From Anaeromyxobacter oryzae (GTDB lineage Bacteria > Myxococcota > Myxococcia > Myxococcales > Anaeromyxobacteraceae): a DNA stretch of 64,000 nucleotides. Under the pieces are notes generated by a model. The model was not told the DNA's origin. It made no database searches and saw only the letters and a list, made by a program, of their open reading frames with translations. The position numbers and the translations under genes were made by a program. Positions 49,776-58,001 of this stretch are shown piece after piece (the stretch's first letter is position 1; each line of letters begins with the position of its first letter). The stretch is taken from positions 4,088,481 through 4,152,480 of the forward strand of contig NZ_AP025591.1 in the NCBI RefSeq assembly GCF_023169945.1. Reading direction: 5' to 3'.

Positions 49776-51023
49776 GTGAACTTCTCCTGCGACCGCTGCG
49801 GTCGCCTCTACTCCATCGCCGACGAGAAGGTGCAGGGCCGTAGCTTCCGCGTGAAGTGCAAGGCCTGCGAGCACACGATCGTCGTCCGGGCCGCCGCGAC
49901 CGCGCCGGCGGCCGGGCAGGCGCCGCACGGTCCTGCGCTCACGCCGGCGCCGTTCCTCACGCCGGTCCCCATGCCGTCCGCCGCGCCCGCGAGCGTGCGC
50001 CCTCCGTCCGCGGGACCGCCGCCCCCGCCCGCGCCGCGAGCGGTCCCGGCCGCTCCGCCTCCCGGGGACGACGGCTCCTTCGCGGATCTCCTCGGCGATC
50101 GAGGCGATGCCGGGGGCACGGCGACCGCGCCCGTCGTCCGCGCGCCGGAGCCGCCGCCGGTCGCGCGCGCGCCGGCGCGAGAGCCGGCGCTCTCGGGCGC
50201 GGAGCTCGACTGGCTCGCGGGCGCGAGCGCCGCCGCGGCGCCCCCGGCCGACGACGCCGCGCCGCCGTCCGATCGCGCCACCGCACCGGCTCCGCGACGG
50301 CGCCATCTCCTGGTCGCGGCCGCGGCGTTCGCCGGCATCGCCGCGTGTGTCGCGGCCGCGCTGCTCCTCGGGCCGGGGCGCCGGAAGGTGCCGCGGCCGG
50401 CGCCCGGACCGGTCGCCGCGGCGCCCGCGCCGGCGCCGGCTCCCGTTCCCGCGGCGCCTCCTTCTCCGCCGCCCGCCGAGGCAGCGCCCACGCCGGCCGT
50501 CGCGGCGACGGCCACGGACGCGGCTCCGCCGCCGCCGAGCCCGGCCGCGACCCGCGCCCGTGCCGGATTCCAGCCCGTCGCGCTCGACGCCGGAGGCCGC
50601 GACCGGCCCCGGAGCCTGCAGATCGCGAACAAGGACCGGAAGCTCCTCGACCTGCTCGACCGCAAGCAGGACGCCGCGCCGGCCGCGGCCATCGCGAAGA
50701 CCAGCCTCGACACGGGCCGGTCGGCGCTCGACCGCGACTCGGTCGAGCAGGCGCTCGCGGACAACCGCGCCGCCTTCGGCGCCTGCGTGACCAAGGCGGT
50801 CAAGGCGAACCCGCGCCTCAGGCTCGACGACCGGAAGGCGACGCTGATGCTCACCGTCCAGCCGACGGGCGTCGTCTCGTCGTGCTGGATCGCGGAGGCG
50901 GACCTCGAGAAGACCTCCCTCGGGCGCTGCCTCGTCGCCGCTTCCCGGCGGGTGGTGTTCCCGGCGTTCCAGGGAGAGGCGATCGACGTCTCCGCGCCCC
51001 TGGCGCTCTCCGCGGTGAGGTGA
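49776..51023 (+). CDS. Zinc-ribbon / Pro-Ala linker / AgmX-like C-terminal protein
   Basis: Protein of 415 residues. The N-terminal MJ0042-type zinc ribbon has CDRCGRLYSI and CKACEHTIVV (two CxxC). A Pro/Ala linker, one membrane helix (about 174-196, LLVAAAAFAGIAACVAAALL), another Pro/Ala stretch and a C-terminal domain follow. The last part (about 315-412, VEQALADNRAAFGACVTKA, LGRCLVAASRRVVFPAFQGE) is the AgmX/TonB-like module seen in Myxococcus gliding and multiprotein-complex proteins. GTG at 49776. Partner unknown. Confidence 0.82.
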   Translation: MNFSCDRCGRLYSIADEKVQGRSFRVKCKACEHTIVVRAAATAPAAGQAPHGPALTPAPFLTPVPMPSAAPASVRPPSAGPPPPPAPRAVPAAPPPGDDGSFADLLGDRGDAGGTATAPVVRAPEPPPVARAPAREPALSGAELDWLAGASAAAAPPADDAAPPSDRATAPAPRRRHLLVAAAAFAGIAACVAAALLLGPGRRKVPRPAPGPVAAAPAPAPAPVPAAPPSPPPAEAAPTPAVAATATDAAPPPPSPAATRARAGFQPVALDAGGRDRPRSLQIANKDRKLLDLLDRKQDAAPAAAIAKTSLDTGRSALDRDSVEQALADNRAAFGACVTKAVKANPRLRLDDRKATLMLTVQPTGVVSSCWIAEADLEKTSLGRCLVAASRRVVFPAFQGEAIDVSAPLALSAVR

Positions 51024-51076
51024 CGGGCCCGCCGGCGCCTACCCCCGGCGCCGCGCGCGCGGTAGCATCCGGCGTC

Positions 51077-51757
51077 ATGCCCACGGTTCCCGAAGGCGCG
51101 ATCCGCGTCCCGCGCGATCTCGCGCCGCTCATCGACCACACCTTGCTCGCGCCAGGCGCGACGCGCGAGGACCTGGAGCGCGTCTGCGCCGAGGCACGGA
51201 CCCACGGCTTCGCCGCCGTCTGCGTCCACCGGAACGCCGTCGCGGAAGCCCGACGGCTCCTCGCGGGCACGAAGGTGCTGCCCATCGCGGTGGTCGACTT
51301 CCCGCGCGGCGAGGCGGCCACCGGCGCGCGCGTCCTCGAGGCCTTCGAGGCGGTGCGGAGCGGCGCCGAGGAGATCGATCTCGTCATCCGGCTGACGGCG
51401 CTGCTCGCGGGCCGCCACGAGGAGGTGCTCGACGACCTCCGCGCGGTCGTGAAGGCCGTCCCGGTGCCCGTGAAGGTCATCCTCGAGACCGCCCGGCTCG
51501 GGCGCGAGCAGAAGGTGGTCGCGGCGGCGCTGGCGCGGTGCGCCGGCGCCGCGTACGTGAAGACCTCCACCGGGTTCGGCGGCGGCGGGGCGACGGTGGA
51601 CGACGTGGCGCTCCTCCGCGCGGTCGTCGGCGAGGAGATGGGGGTCAAGGCTTCGGGCGGCGTGAAGACCGCGGCGGACGCGCTCGCGCTCGTCCGGGCG
51701 GGGGCGAGCCGCATCGGGTCGTCGGCTTCCGTCGCCATCGTGACCGGCGACTTTTGA
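51077..51757 (+). CDS. deoC: Deoxyribose-phosphate aldolase
   Basis: Class I aldolase of 226 residues that splits 2-deoxyribose 5-phosphate to glyceraldehyde 3-phosphate and acetaldehyde. LIDHTLLAPGATREDL, the Schiff-base Lys in YVKTSTGFGGGGAT and the second catalytic Lys in VKASGGVKTAADAL are conserved. ATG at 51077. It is followed, after a dispersed-repeat sequence, by deoB, the preceding enzyme of deoxynucleoside breakdown. Confidence 0.95.
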   Translation: MPTVPEGAIRVPRDLAPLIDHTLLAPGATREDLERVCAEARTHGFAAVCVHRNAVAEARRLLAGTKVLPIAVVDFPRGEAATGARVLEAFEAVRSGAEEIDLVIRLTALLAGRHEEVLDDLRAVVKAVPVPVKVILETARLGREQKVVAAALARCAGAAYVKTSTGFGGGGATVDDVALLRAVVGEEMGVKASGGVKTAADALALVRAGASRIGSSASVAIVTGDF

Positions 51758-51763
51758 ACGGGA

Positions 51764-51890
51764 CGTGCTGCCCCGCCCCGTCGGCAGTTCCGTCGGGGGC
51801 CCACCCCTGCTCCGCGGGCCCGTGACCTCCCGCGCTTCGCTTCGCGACGGCGCACGAGGTCCCCGCGCGCGCCCCTCCCCCGCTGCGCGG
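51764..51890 (-). repeat. Dispersed repeat related to the 39.4-39.6 kb element
   Basis: The reverse complement of 39440-39561 aligns with this stretch over more than 100 bp, with landmarks in the same order: TGCCCCGCCCC, TCGGCAG, GGGCCCGTGACCTC, CTTCGC and ACGAGGTCCCC. The similarity is high but imperfect (I judge about three quarters identical). It lies between deoC and deoB and keeps the GACCTC...GAGGTC hairpin core. Confidence 0.7.
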
Positions 51891-51921
51891 GGCCCCCTCC
51901 CCGCGGTTAAGGAGTGACACC

Positions 51922-53091
51922 ATGGACCGCCGCCGCTTCGTCATCCTCGTCGCCGACAGCGCCGGCTGCGGCGCGCTCCCGGACGCCCGCGCGTACGGGG
52001 ACGAGGGCTCGGACACGATCGGCAACACGAGCCGCGCCGTCGGCGGGCTCGCGCTGCCGACGCTCGGCCGGATGGGCCTCGGCCACGTCACCGCCATCCA
52101 AGGCGTGCCCCCCGACCCGCGGCCCGCCGCCTTCCACGGGCGCATGGCGGAGCGGTCGCAGGGCAAGGACACCATCACCGGCCACTGGGAGATGATGGGG
52201 ATCGTCCTCCAGGAGGGCCTCGCGACGTTCCCGCGAGGCTTCCCGCCGGAGATCGTGGAGCCGTTCGTCCGCGAGACGGGCGTCCCCGGCGTGCTCGGGA
52301 ACGTCGCCGCGAGCGGCACGGAGATCATCCAGCGCCTCGGCGAGGAGCACCAGCGGACGGGGAAGCCGATCGTCTACACGTCGGCGGACTCGGTGTTCCA
52401 GATCGCGGCGCACGAGGAGACGGTCCCGCTGGAGACGCTCTACGCCTGGTGCCACACCGCCCGGCGCCTCCTGGATCGGTTCAGGGTCGCCCGCGTCATC
52501 GCGCGGCCGTTCGTGGGCGCGCCCGGGAAGTACGTCCGGACCTACCACCGGAAGGACTTCTCCATCGCGACGCCGGGCCGGACCGTGCTCGAGAAGCTCG
52601 TCGACGCGCGCGTTCCGGTGATCGGCGTGGGCAAGATCCCGGACATCTTCGACCGGAAGGGGATCACCGAGGAGATCCACACGGAGGGGAACGCCGACGG
52701 GCTCGCGAAGACGGAGGCGCTCCTCGAGCGCGTGGACCACGGGCTCGTGTTCGTGAACCTCGTCGACTTCGACATGCTGTACGGGCACCGGAACGATCCG
52801 GTCGGCTACGCCCGCGCGCTCGAGGAGCTGGACCGGGCGCTGCCGCGCCTCGTCGGCAAGCTCCGGCCGGGAGAGCTGCTCGCGCTCACCGCCGACCACG
52901 GCTGCGATCCGACGACGCCCTCCACGGACCACTCGCGCGAGTACGTGCCGCTCGTGGTGCACGCGGCGGACGGCGGCGGCGGAAGCCTCGGGACGCGCGG
53001 CTCGTTCGCGGACCTCGGCGCGACGGTCGCCGACTACTTCGGCGTCCCCGTGGAGGTCGGGACGAGCTTCCTCCCCGAGCTGCGCCGGTAG
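51922..53091 (+). CDS. deoB: Phosphopentomutase
   Basis: Mn2+-dependent mutase of 389 residues, interconverting ribose or deoxyribose 1- and 5-phosphates. Metal ligands lie in VILVADSAGCG at the start and in LTADHGCDPTTPSTDHSREY near the end; GKDTITGHWEMMG and the catalytic threonine region are conserved. ATG at 51922 has TAAGGAGT upstream. It feeds deoC. Nothing else of a nucleoside-uptake operon (deoA, deoD) is nearby. Confidence 0.95.
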   Translation: MDRRRFVILVADSAGCGALPDARAYGDEGSDTIGNTSRAVGGLALPTLGRMGLGHVTAIQGVPPDPRPAAFHGRMAERSQGKDTITGHWEMMGIVLQEGLATFPRGFPPEIVEPFVRETGVPGVLGNVAASGTEIIQRLGEEHQRTGKPIVYTSADSVFQIAAHEETVPLETLYAWCHTARRLLDRFRVARVIARPFVGAPGKYVRTYHRKDFSIATPGRTVLEKLVDARVPVIGVGKIPDIFDRKGITEEIHTEGNADGLAKTEALLERVDHGLVFVNLVDFDMLYGHRNDPVGYARALEELDRALPRLVGKLRPGELLALTADHGCDPTTPSTDHSREYVPLVVHAADGGGGSLGTRGSFADLGATVADYFGVPVEVGTSFLPELRR

Positions 53092-53116
53092 CTCGTCCGG
53101 CGCGCGCCGGGACGGG

Positions 53117-53147
53117 AGGCCCCCTCTCCGCCGCGGAGAGGGGGCCT
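53117..53147. terminator. Bidirectional terminator, deoB / octaheme cytochrome
   Basis: Perfect 14-bp stem (53117-53130 with 53134-53147), CCG loop, between converging genes. TTCGGG follows on the plus strand. Confidence 0.8.
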
Positions 53148-53172
53148 TCGGGAATCCGGGCGCTGCCCGCGC

Positions 53173-54507
53173 CTACTTCTTCGGCGCCGGCTTCTTCGCC
53201 GGCGCGCCGGGCTTCACCTTCGCGACCCGCCGCATGTCCTCGGCCATCGCCTTGATCTCCACGAGATCGCGGCGCATCTCGCTCCAGCCGTACCAGTTCG
53301 CGTAGTCCGGGTTCGCGTGGAACGCGCCCTGGAACGCGCGCATCCGGTGCTCGAGGAACATGACGAACAGCGTCTGCTCGACGGGCGTCGGCGCGTCGTG
53401 GAACGTGAGCAGGTCCGGGAAGGGGTACGCGTACTCCTTCGGCTTCGCGAGCACGCCGTCCTGGTAGAGGCCGGCGACCGTCCGGATCGCCTCCGCCATC
53501 AGGTGGTCGGCGTCGCGGATGAGGCCGTCGCTCTGCTCGAGCTGCTTGCGGGCGAACCCCTGCGAGTGGCACTGCGTGCAGGTCTTCACCATCTTGGTCC
53601 GCTCGGCGTCGAACGCCTCCTGCGTGAGGCGCGCGACGTCGGCGGCCTTCACCACCTCGAGCCGGCCCGTGGGCTTGCCCTGCGGATCGAGCACCCCGAG
53701 GCCCTGGAGGATCGTCGCCCGGTCGGCCGTCCACTGCGGGTCACCTTCCGGCATCGGGAGCCGGACGGCGAGGAAGCCCCACGCGGTGCGGACCTCGTGG
53801 TTGCCCTCCTGCATGTGGCAGGTCTGGCACGTGGGCGCCGCGCTCGTCTCCGGGATGGCCTTCTGGCTCTTGAGCGCGTTCCGGACGCCGTGCTTCGACC
53901 CGCTGTACATCTCCCACTGCGGGTGATCGAAGCCCATGTGGCAGGTCTGGCAGGCCTCGGGGCGCCGGGCCTCCGCCTTCGAGAACAGGTGGCGCGTGTG
54001 GCACGCGTCGCAGGAGGCGACGCCGTAGCCGCCGGACGTCTCGCGCAGCTCCTTCGTCTCCTGCTCGCTCTTGAGGCCGAGCTTGTGGCAGCCGCCGCAG
54101 CCCTTCAGGCCCTCGCGGATCGCGACCGGCTGGTAATGGAACGTCGGCATCGCCTTCACCGCGGCCCACGACCAGGCGTGCTTGCCGCGCTTGAACTGGG
54201 CGACCTGGGCCTCGTGGCACTGCGCGCAGGTGTCGGGCGTGGGGAGCTTCGCCTTGGCGAAGTCGTCCTTCGTCCTGTGGCCGTCGCCGTGGCAGCTGAT
54301 GCAGTCGACGTCCATCGCGGAGTGTCGCGAGAGCCGCCAGTCGGACACGATGCTCGGGCTCGTCTGCTCGTGGCAGTCGATGCACGCCTGGCCCGGGCCC
54401 GCCGCCTTAGCGGGCGGGGGGGCGGGCTTCTTCGCCTGCGCGTCGGCGGCGTCCGCCGCCAGGGCGAGGGCCAGGGCGGCGGCGACGGAGAGGATCCTTC
54501 GGGACAT
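53173..54507 (-). CDS. Octaheme c-type cytochrome, hydroxylamine-oxidoreductase family
   Basis: Periplasmic cytochrome of 444 residues. A Sec signal peptide (1-23) precedes eight CXXCH motifs: CIDCH, CISCH, CAQCH, CGGCH, CDACH, CQTCH twice, and CTQCH. Their spacing, and the helical C-terminal third (FLEHRMRAFQGAFHANPDY, YGWSEMRRDLVEI), match the HAO/octaheme family rather than OTR. Some relatives oxidise hydroxylamine, others reduce nitrite; the direction cannot be told here. ATG at 54507 has GGAGGT upstream. The preceding region has a separate hairpin, so it probably has its own promoter. Confidence 0.85.
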   Translation of the reverse strand: MSRRILSVAAALALALAADAADAQAKKPAPPPAKAAGPGQACIDCHEQTSPSIVSDWRLSRHSAMDVDCISCHGDGHRTKDDFAKAKLPTPDTCAQCHEAQVAQFKRGKHAWSWAAVKAMPTFHYQPVAIREGLKGCGGCHKLGLKSEQETKELRETSGGYGVASCDACHTRHLFSKAEARRPEACQTCHMGFDHPQWEMYSGSKHGVRNALKSQKAIPETSAAPTCQTCHMQEGNHEVRTAWGFLAVRLPMPEGDPQWTADRATILQGLGVLDPQGKPTGRLEVVKAADVARLTQEAFDAERTKMVKTCTQCHSQGFARKQLEQSDGLIRDADHLMAEAIRTVAGLYQDGVLAKPKEYAYPFPDLLTFHDAPTPVEQTLFVMFLEHRMRAFQGAFHANPDYANWYGWSEMRRDLVEIKAMAEDMRRVAKVKPGAPAKKPAPKK

Positions 54508-54868
54508 TCGACCTCCGGTGACGTCCGATTCGGGTTGGGCCGACGCTTCGCTGGTGTCTTCCCGACGTGGGTGCGGCCGGCCATGCTGCCACCGCCGCCC
54601 GGAACGGGAGGCGCGCCCGGTCGGGGGTTCTCCGGACGGAGCCCCCTAGGCAAGCGCCTTGCCAGCCTGCACCCATCGAAAATGCCAGCGGCGACGGGGC
54701 CGACCCGGCGCGCGGGCGGCCGGTTTCGGACGCGCGGACGCCGGGATCGGATCACGAGGTCCGATCCCGGTTCTGAGCCCGACGGTGGTGGGGGTCGGGA
54801 GGCCGCGGTCGCGCCGCGGCGTCCCTTCCCGGCGCTCGCGCCTCCCCCCGCAGGGCGGCGCCGGCGCT
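54508..54868. other. Structured intergenic region upstream of the octaheme gene
   Basis: 361 bp without a gene. A perfect 11-bp hairpin (54741-54751 with 54760-54770, loop TCACGAGG) lies after the STAS gene and probably ends that operon. On the minus strand, further hairpins occur at about 54614-54660, including GGCAAG-GCG-CTTGCC and a GGGGG/CCCCC stem enclosing CTCC/GGAG. I compared them by eye with the GEMM c-di-GMP riboswitch and found no match. Confidence 0.5.
54741..54770 (-). terminator. Hairpin after the STAS-like gene
   Basis: Perfect 11-bp stem with an 8-nt loop, about 100 bp past the STAS-like stop codon on the minus strand. No T-run. Confidence 0.5.
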
Positions 54869-55267
54869 CTACTGGATCGTGACGGAGTTCACCCCGTAGC
54901 AGGACAGGGCGAGGAGGCTCGTCCGCTGCCACTTGCGGGCGGCGTTCGACATGAACCTGAGCCCGTACCGCTGCGCCTCGGGCAGCTCCTGGAGCTTCTG
55001 GATCCAGTGGATGAACGACTTGAACCCGGACGAGTTGCAGAACTCGAGGTCGCGGAAGTCGATGTAGACCTCCTTCGCGCCGCTCTTCACGAGCTCGTCG
55101 TGGATCGCGTCGACGAAGGGGTTGATCACGACCGCGGGGTTCGGCGTGCTGATGGTGCCGCGGAACACGACGCGCGTCCCCTGGGCATCGGCGACGACGC
55201 TCGCCGAGTACTTCTCCTCGGCGATCTGGAAGGGAGCGCTGCGGCTCCCGGGCTGGGCGGTGCTCAT
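54869..55267 (-). CDS. STAS-like anti-sigma antagonist (slr1659-type)
   Basis: Soluble protein of 132 residues. VVFRGTISTPNPAVVINPF and EVYIDFRDLEFCNSSGFKSF follow the SpoIIAA/STAS fold, with the phosphorylatable Ser in NSSGF at the usual helix start. Longer loops than classical SpoIIAA. It would be phosphorylated by the HATPase protein encoded just upstream and dephosphorylated by the SpoIIE-type phosphatase. ATG at 55267 overlaps the HATPase stop (ATGA). Confidence 0.82.
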   Translation of the reverse strand: MSTAQPGSRSAPFQIAEEKYSASVVADAQGTRVVFRGTISTPNPAVVINPFVDAIHDELVKSGAKEVYIDFRDLEFCNSSGFKSFIHWIQKLQELPEAQRYGLRFMSNAARKWQRTSLLALSCYGVNSVTIQ

Positions 55268-55779
55268 CGGAGTCCTCCGGGGATCTGGAGCGTGGGGACG
55301 TTCAGCTTCCCGAACGCGTGTACGGTGAGACGACCCCAGGATCGGGAGACCGAGAGGTCGAGCTGTGCCTCGAAGCGGATCCGGGCGAGGCCGAGGCCGC
55401 CGCGCGTGTGCACCGGCGTGTCCTTCATCGCCCGGAGGTAATGCTGGAGCGCGTCCGGCTCGCGGTTCATCTTCTGGATCCGCTCCGCGAGAGCGTTGAA
55501 CTCGGCGTCCGTGCAGGCGTTCGAGACGGAGACCGCGACGCGGTCGACCTCCGGCTCGACCTCGAGCGTGAGCTCGACCTCCTCGCCGTGCGAGTGCGGG
55601 ACGGCGTTCTGCATGAGCTCGTGCACCGCCAGCGCCATCTGCGCCTCGCGATCGCAGCCGGGGCACGCGCACGCGCAGAACGACTCGACGAAGCGGCGGA
55701 GCTCGTCGATGAAGACCCACGGCGGCTTCATCCGCATCGTGAGGTAGATGGGCTGCTTGCCTTGTTTCGCCTCAGTCAT
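55264..55779 (-). CDS. Anti-sigma-factor-like HATPase protein (slr1658-type)
   Basis: Protein of 171 residues with a GHKL ATPase fold: N box ALAVHELMQNAVPHSHGEEV and G2-like HTRGGLGLARIRFEA. An unusual cysteine cluster (CACACPGC at about 35-42) lies near the N-terminus and could bind metal or respond to redox. Likely a switch kinase for the STAS partner. ATG at 55779 overlaps the phosphatase stop by 8 bp. Confidence 0.78.
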   Translation of the reverse strand: MTEAKQGKQPIYLTMRMKPPWVFIDELRRFVESFCACACPGCDREAQMALAVHELMQNAVPHSHGEEVELTLEVEPEVDRVAVSVSNACTDAEFNALAERIQKMNREPDALQHYLRAMKDTPVHTRGGLGLARIRFEAQLDLSVSRSWGRLTVHAFGKLNVPTLQIPGGLR

Positions 55780-57649
55780 GCTTTCGCCTCAGGACGACGG
55801 CCGTCATGTCGTCCGCCTGGTGCGCCGCGAACACCTCCACGGCGGAGAAGAGCACCCGGAGCACCTCCGGGGCCGAAGCGTTCCCCACGGCGCCGAGCAG
55901 CCCCGTGAGTCGCTCCTGATCGAACAGCTCCCCCCGCTTGTCGGTCGCCTCGATGATGCCGTCGGTGATGAGGCAGATGCTCTCGCCGGGCGCGACCTTG
56001 AACTCGTACTCCTCGACCCCGACCGGATCGGGGCTGAGGCCGACCCACGGCCCCACGGACTCGACCACCTCGATGAACCCGCCGCCGCGGGTGATGAAGA
56101 TGGGCTGGTGCGCGCCCGCCGCGACGAACTTGCCGTTCCCCATGTACCGGGCGGCCATGAGGGTCAGGTAGTCGTCGCGCTTCATCCGCTTGCGGACGTT
56201 CTCGTGCACGACCCGGTTCACCGCGGAGATGACGTCCTTCGGCGAGCACTTCGGGTTGTCGGCGATGGCCCCGTACGCCGCGGCCTGGGCCATCATCATC
56301 ACGAGCCCGGAGTTGATGCCGTGCCCGGAGACGTCGCCCACGAGCACCCAGAAGGTGTCCTCGAACGCGAGGATGTCGTAGAGGTCGCCGCCCACGTCGT
56401 CGGCGGGCTTCATGCGCGCCGCGACCTCGAACCCCTTCACCGCGGGGCTGACCGGCAGGATCGCGGTCTGGATCTGGTGGGCGATCTGCACTTCCTTGCG
56501 GAGCGCCTCCGTCCGCTGCAGCTGGTCGCGCGACTTCTCGACCTCCGTCACCATCGTGTTGAAGGACTGGACCAGCTCGCCGAGCTCGTCCGTGTACTTC
56601 TCGCGGACGCGCGTCGAGAGGTCGCCGCCCGCGACGAGGGACATCGACGCGGCGACGTCGGTGAGGGGACGGGACGCCTGCCGGAGCGCGACGACGCTCG
56701 CCACGCCCGCGCCGACGAGCACGCCGCCGAAGAGCACGCCGAGGATGCCGCGCAGCCAGTAGAGGCGGCCGTACGCGGCGCTCTCGTCGAGGAGCATGAG
56801 CGCGCTGAAGCGGGGCACCTCGGTGGCCGGCTTCGTGCGGACGGCGAGGACCGCCGCGCTGCCCCTGGGCGACAGGTGCTCGAGGCTGCCCGGCTCGCCG
56901 GCCGGCAGGTCGAGGACCGGCCGCATCGACGCCTCGTCCACGCCGGGGACCGACACCATGAGCTTCCGCTCGGGATCGGCGATCACCGGGCGGTAGCCGC
57001 CGTCCTTGCCGGTGACGTCCGCGAGCAGGACCGAGAGCGACTGCGGCGGCACCGCGGCGACGACGAAGCCGCACAGGTCGCCCGCGAAGTCCTTCACCGG
57101 CGCCACCAGGAAGAGGACGCTCGCGTTCTCCACGCCGGGCACGAGGTCCGTGAGCTGCCCGACCTCGGCCACGAGCTCACCCTTCTCGGCGGTCTTCAGG
57201 GCGGGCAGGACCACCTTCTTGCCGCGCGCCTGGGGGAGGGCGGTGCCGCGCTTCTCGCCTTGCGCGGAGCGGACGGCGGCGGTGATCGCCCCGTCGGTGC
57301 CGAGGAGCGCCGCGGCGGTGATGGCGCCCTCCTGATCCTGGATGACGCGCCGCAGGTAGTCCTCGGCGAACTTCGGGTCGCCCGAGTCGATGCTCATCTG
57401 CATCGCCTCGGCCTCGGCCCAGTTGCGGACCGACACCGCGCGCTCGCGAAGGTACCGGCGCACGGCCTCGTGCACCTCGGTGACGCGGCCGGCGAGGTGC
57501 GAGTGCACCGCCTCGACGATCACCGACCGCGCGGCGCGCTCGAACGCGAACGCGGCCGTGGCGAGCGCGATCGCGAGGAGCGCGACCGAGGCGAGGAGCA
57601 GACGCACCCGGAGCGAGGTGCGTGCACGCTCGGCGATCGCGGCGAGCAT
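55772..57649 (-). CDS. Membrane SpoIIE-type PP2C phosphatase with sensor and HAMP
   Basis: Sensor phosphatase of 625 residues, similar in layout to SiaA. TM1 (about 18-38), an extracytoplasmic sensor domain to about residue 310, TM2 (about 312-332), HAMP (RQASRPLTDVAASMSLVAGG), a coiled coil, and the SpoIIE PP2C domain (about 400-622: DDVGGDLYD, VGDVSGHGINSGLVMMM, CLITDGIIEA, DDMTAVVLRR). It would dephosphorylate the STAS protein in response to an external signal. Its start lies 13 bp after the cytochrome stop, so it is probably co-transcribed with the electron-transfer genes. Confidence 0.88.
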   Translation of the reverse strand: MLAAIAERARTSLRVRLLLASVALLAIALATAAFAFERAARSVIVEAVHSHLAGRVTEVHEAVRRYLRERAVSVRNWAEAEAMQMSIDSGDPKFAEDYLRRVIQDQEGAITAAALLGTDGAITAAVRSAQGEKRGTALPQARGKKVVLPALKTAEKGELVAEVGQLTDLVPGVENASVLFLVAPVKDFAGDLCGFVVAAVPPQSLSVLLADVTGKDGGYRPVIADPERKLMVSVPGVDEASMRPVLDLPAGEPGSLEHLSPRGSAAVLAVRTKPATEVPRFSALMLLDESAAYGRLYWLRGILGVLFGGVLVGAGVASVVALRQASRPLTDVAASMSLVAGGDLSTRVREKYTDELGELVQSFNTMVTEVEKSRDQLQRTEALRKEVQIAHQIQTAILPVSPAVKGFEVAARMKPADDVGGDLYDILAFEDTFWVLVGDVSGHGINSGLVMMMAQAAAYGAIADNPKCSPKDVISAVNRVVHENVRKRMKRDDYLTLMAARYMGNGKFVAAGAHQPIFITRGGGFIEVVESVGPWVGLSPDPVGVEEYEFKVAPGESICLITDGIIEATDKRGELFDQERLTGLLGAVGNASAPEVLRVLFSAVEVFAAHQADDMTAVVLRRKHD

Positions 57650-57662
57650 CGGCGGAGAGACC

Positions 57663-58001
57663 TCAGTAACCCTGCTTGTTCGCGTGGTACTTCAGGAAAT
57701 CGTAGATCTGCGCCGCCTGCTCCTCGTTGATGCCGGAGTTCGGTCGCCGGATCATGCGCTTCAGGTAGCGCTTCCAGTCGCCGGCGCTGTAGTGCGCGTT
57801 CACCGACCGCGCGAGCGGGTGGCACTTCACGCACTTGGCGGCGTAGACGCCGTAGTTCTTCTGCTGCTCGCCCGGATAGGACGCGACGTCGATCCGGTCC
57901 GGACCGTTGTCGCGCGGATCCGGGGGCGCCTTCTCCCCGTTCCCCGTGAGCAGGAGACCGGCGAGCGCGGCGGCCGCGCCGGCCATGGCGATGACGTTCA
58001 T
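57663..58001 (-). CDS. Monoheme c-type cytochrome
   Basis: Exported protein of 112 residues. An N-terminal hydrophobic signal or anchor (1-18), then one heme motif CVKCH (AAKCVKCHPLARS) and a Met in YLKRMIRRPNSGIN that is well placed as the sixth iron ligand, typical of small class I cytochromes. The end (QAAQIYDFLKYHANKQGY) is the usual last helix. ATG at 58001 overlaps the porin stop (TGATG). Probably the periplasmic electron carrier of the operon. Confidence 0.87.
   Translation of the reverse strand: MNVIAMAGAAAALAGLLLTGNGEKAPPDPRDNGPDRIDVASYPGEQQKNYGVYAAKCVKCHPLARSVNAHYSAGDWKRYLKRMIRRPNSGINEEQAAQIYDFLKYHANKQGY

Noticed and set aside
54614..54682. GEMM-type c-di-GMP riboswitch upstream of the octaheme cytochrome
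   Set aside because: Hairpins are present, but the conserved GEMM core (GCACAGGGCAAACC and GGGACGCAAAGCC) is not.
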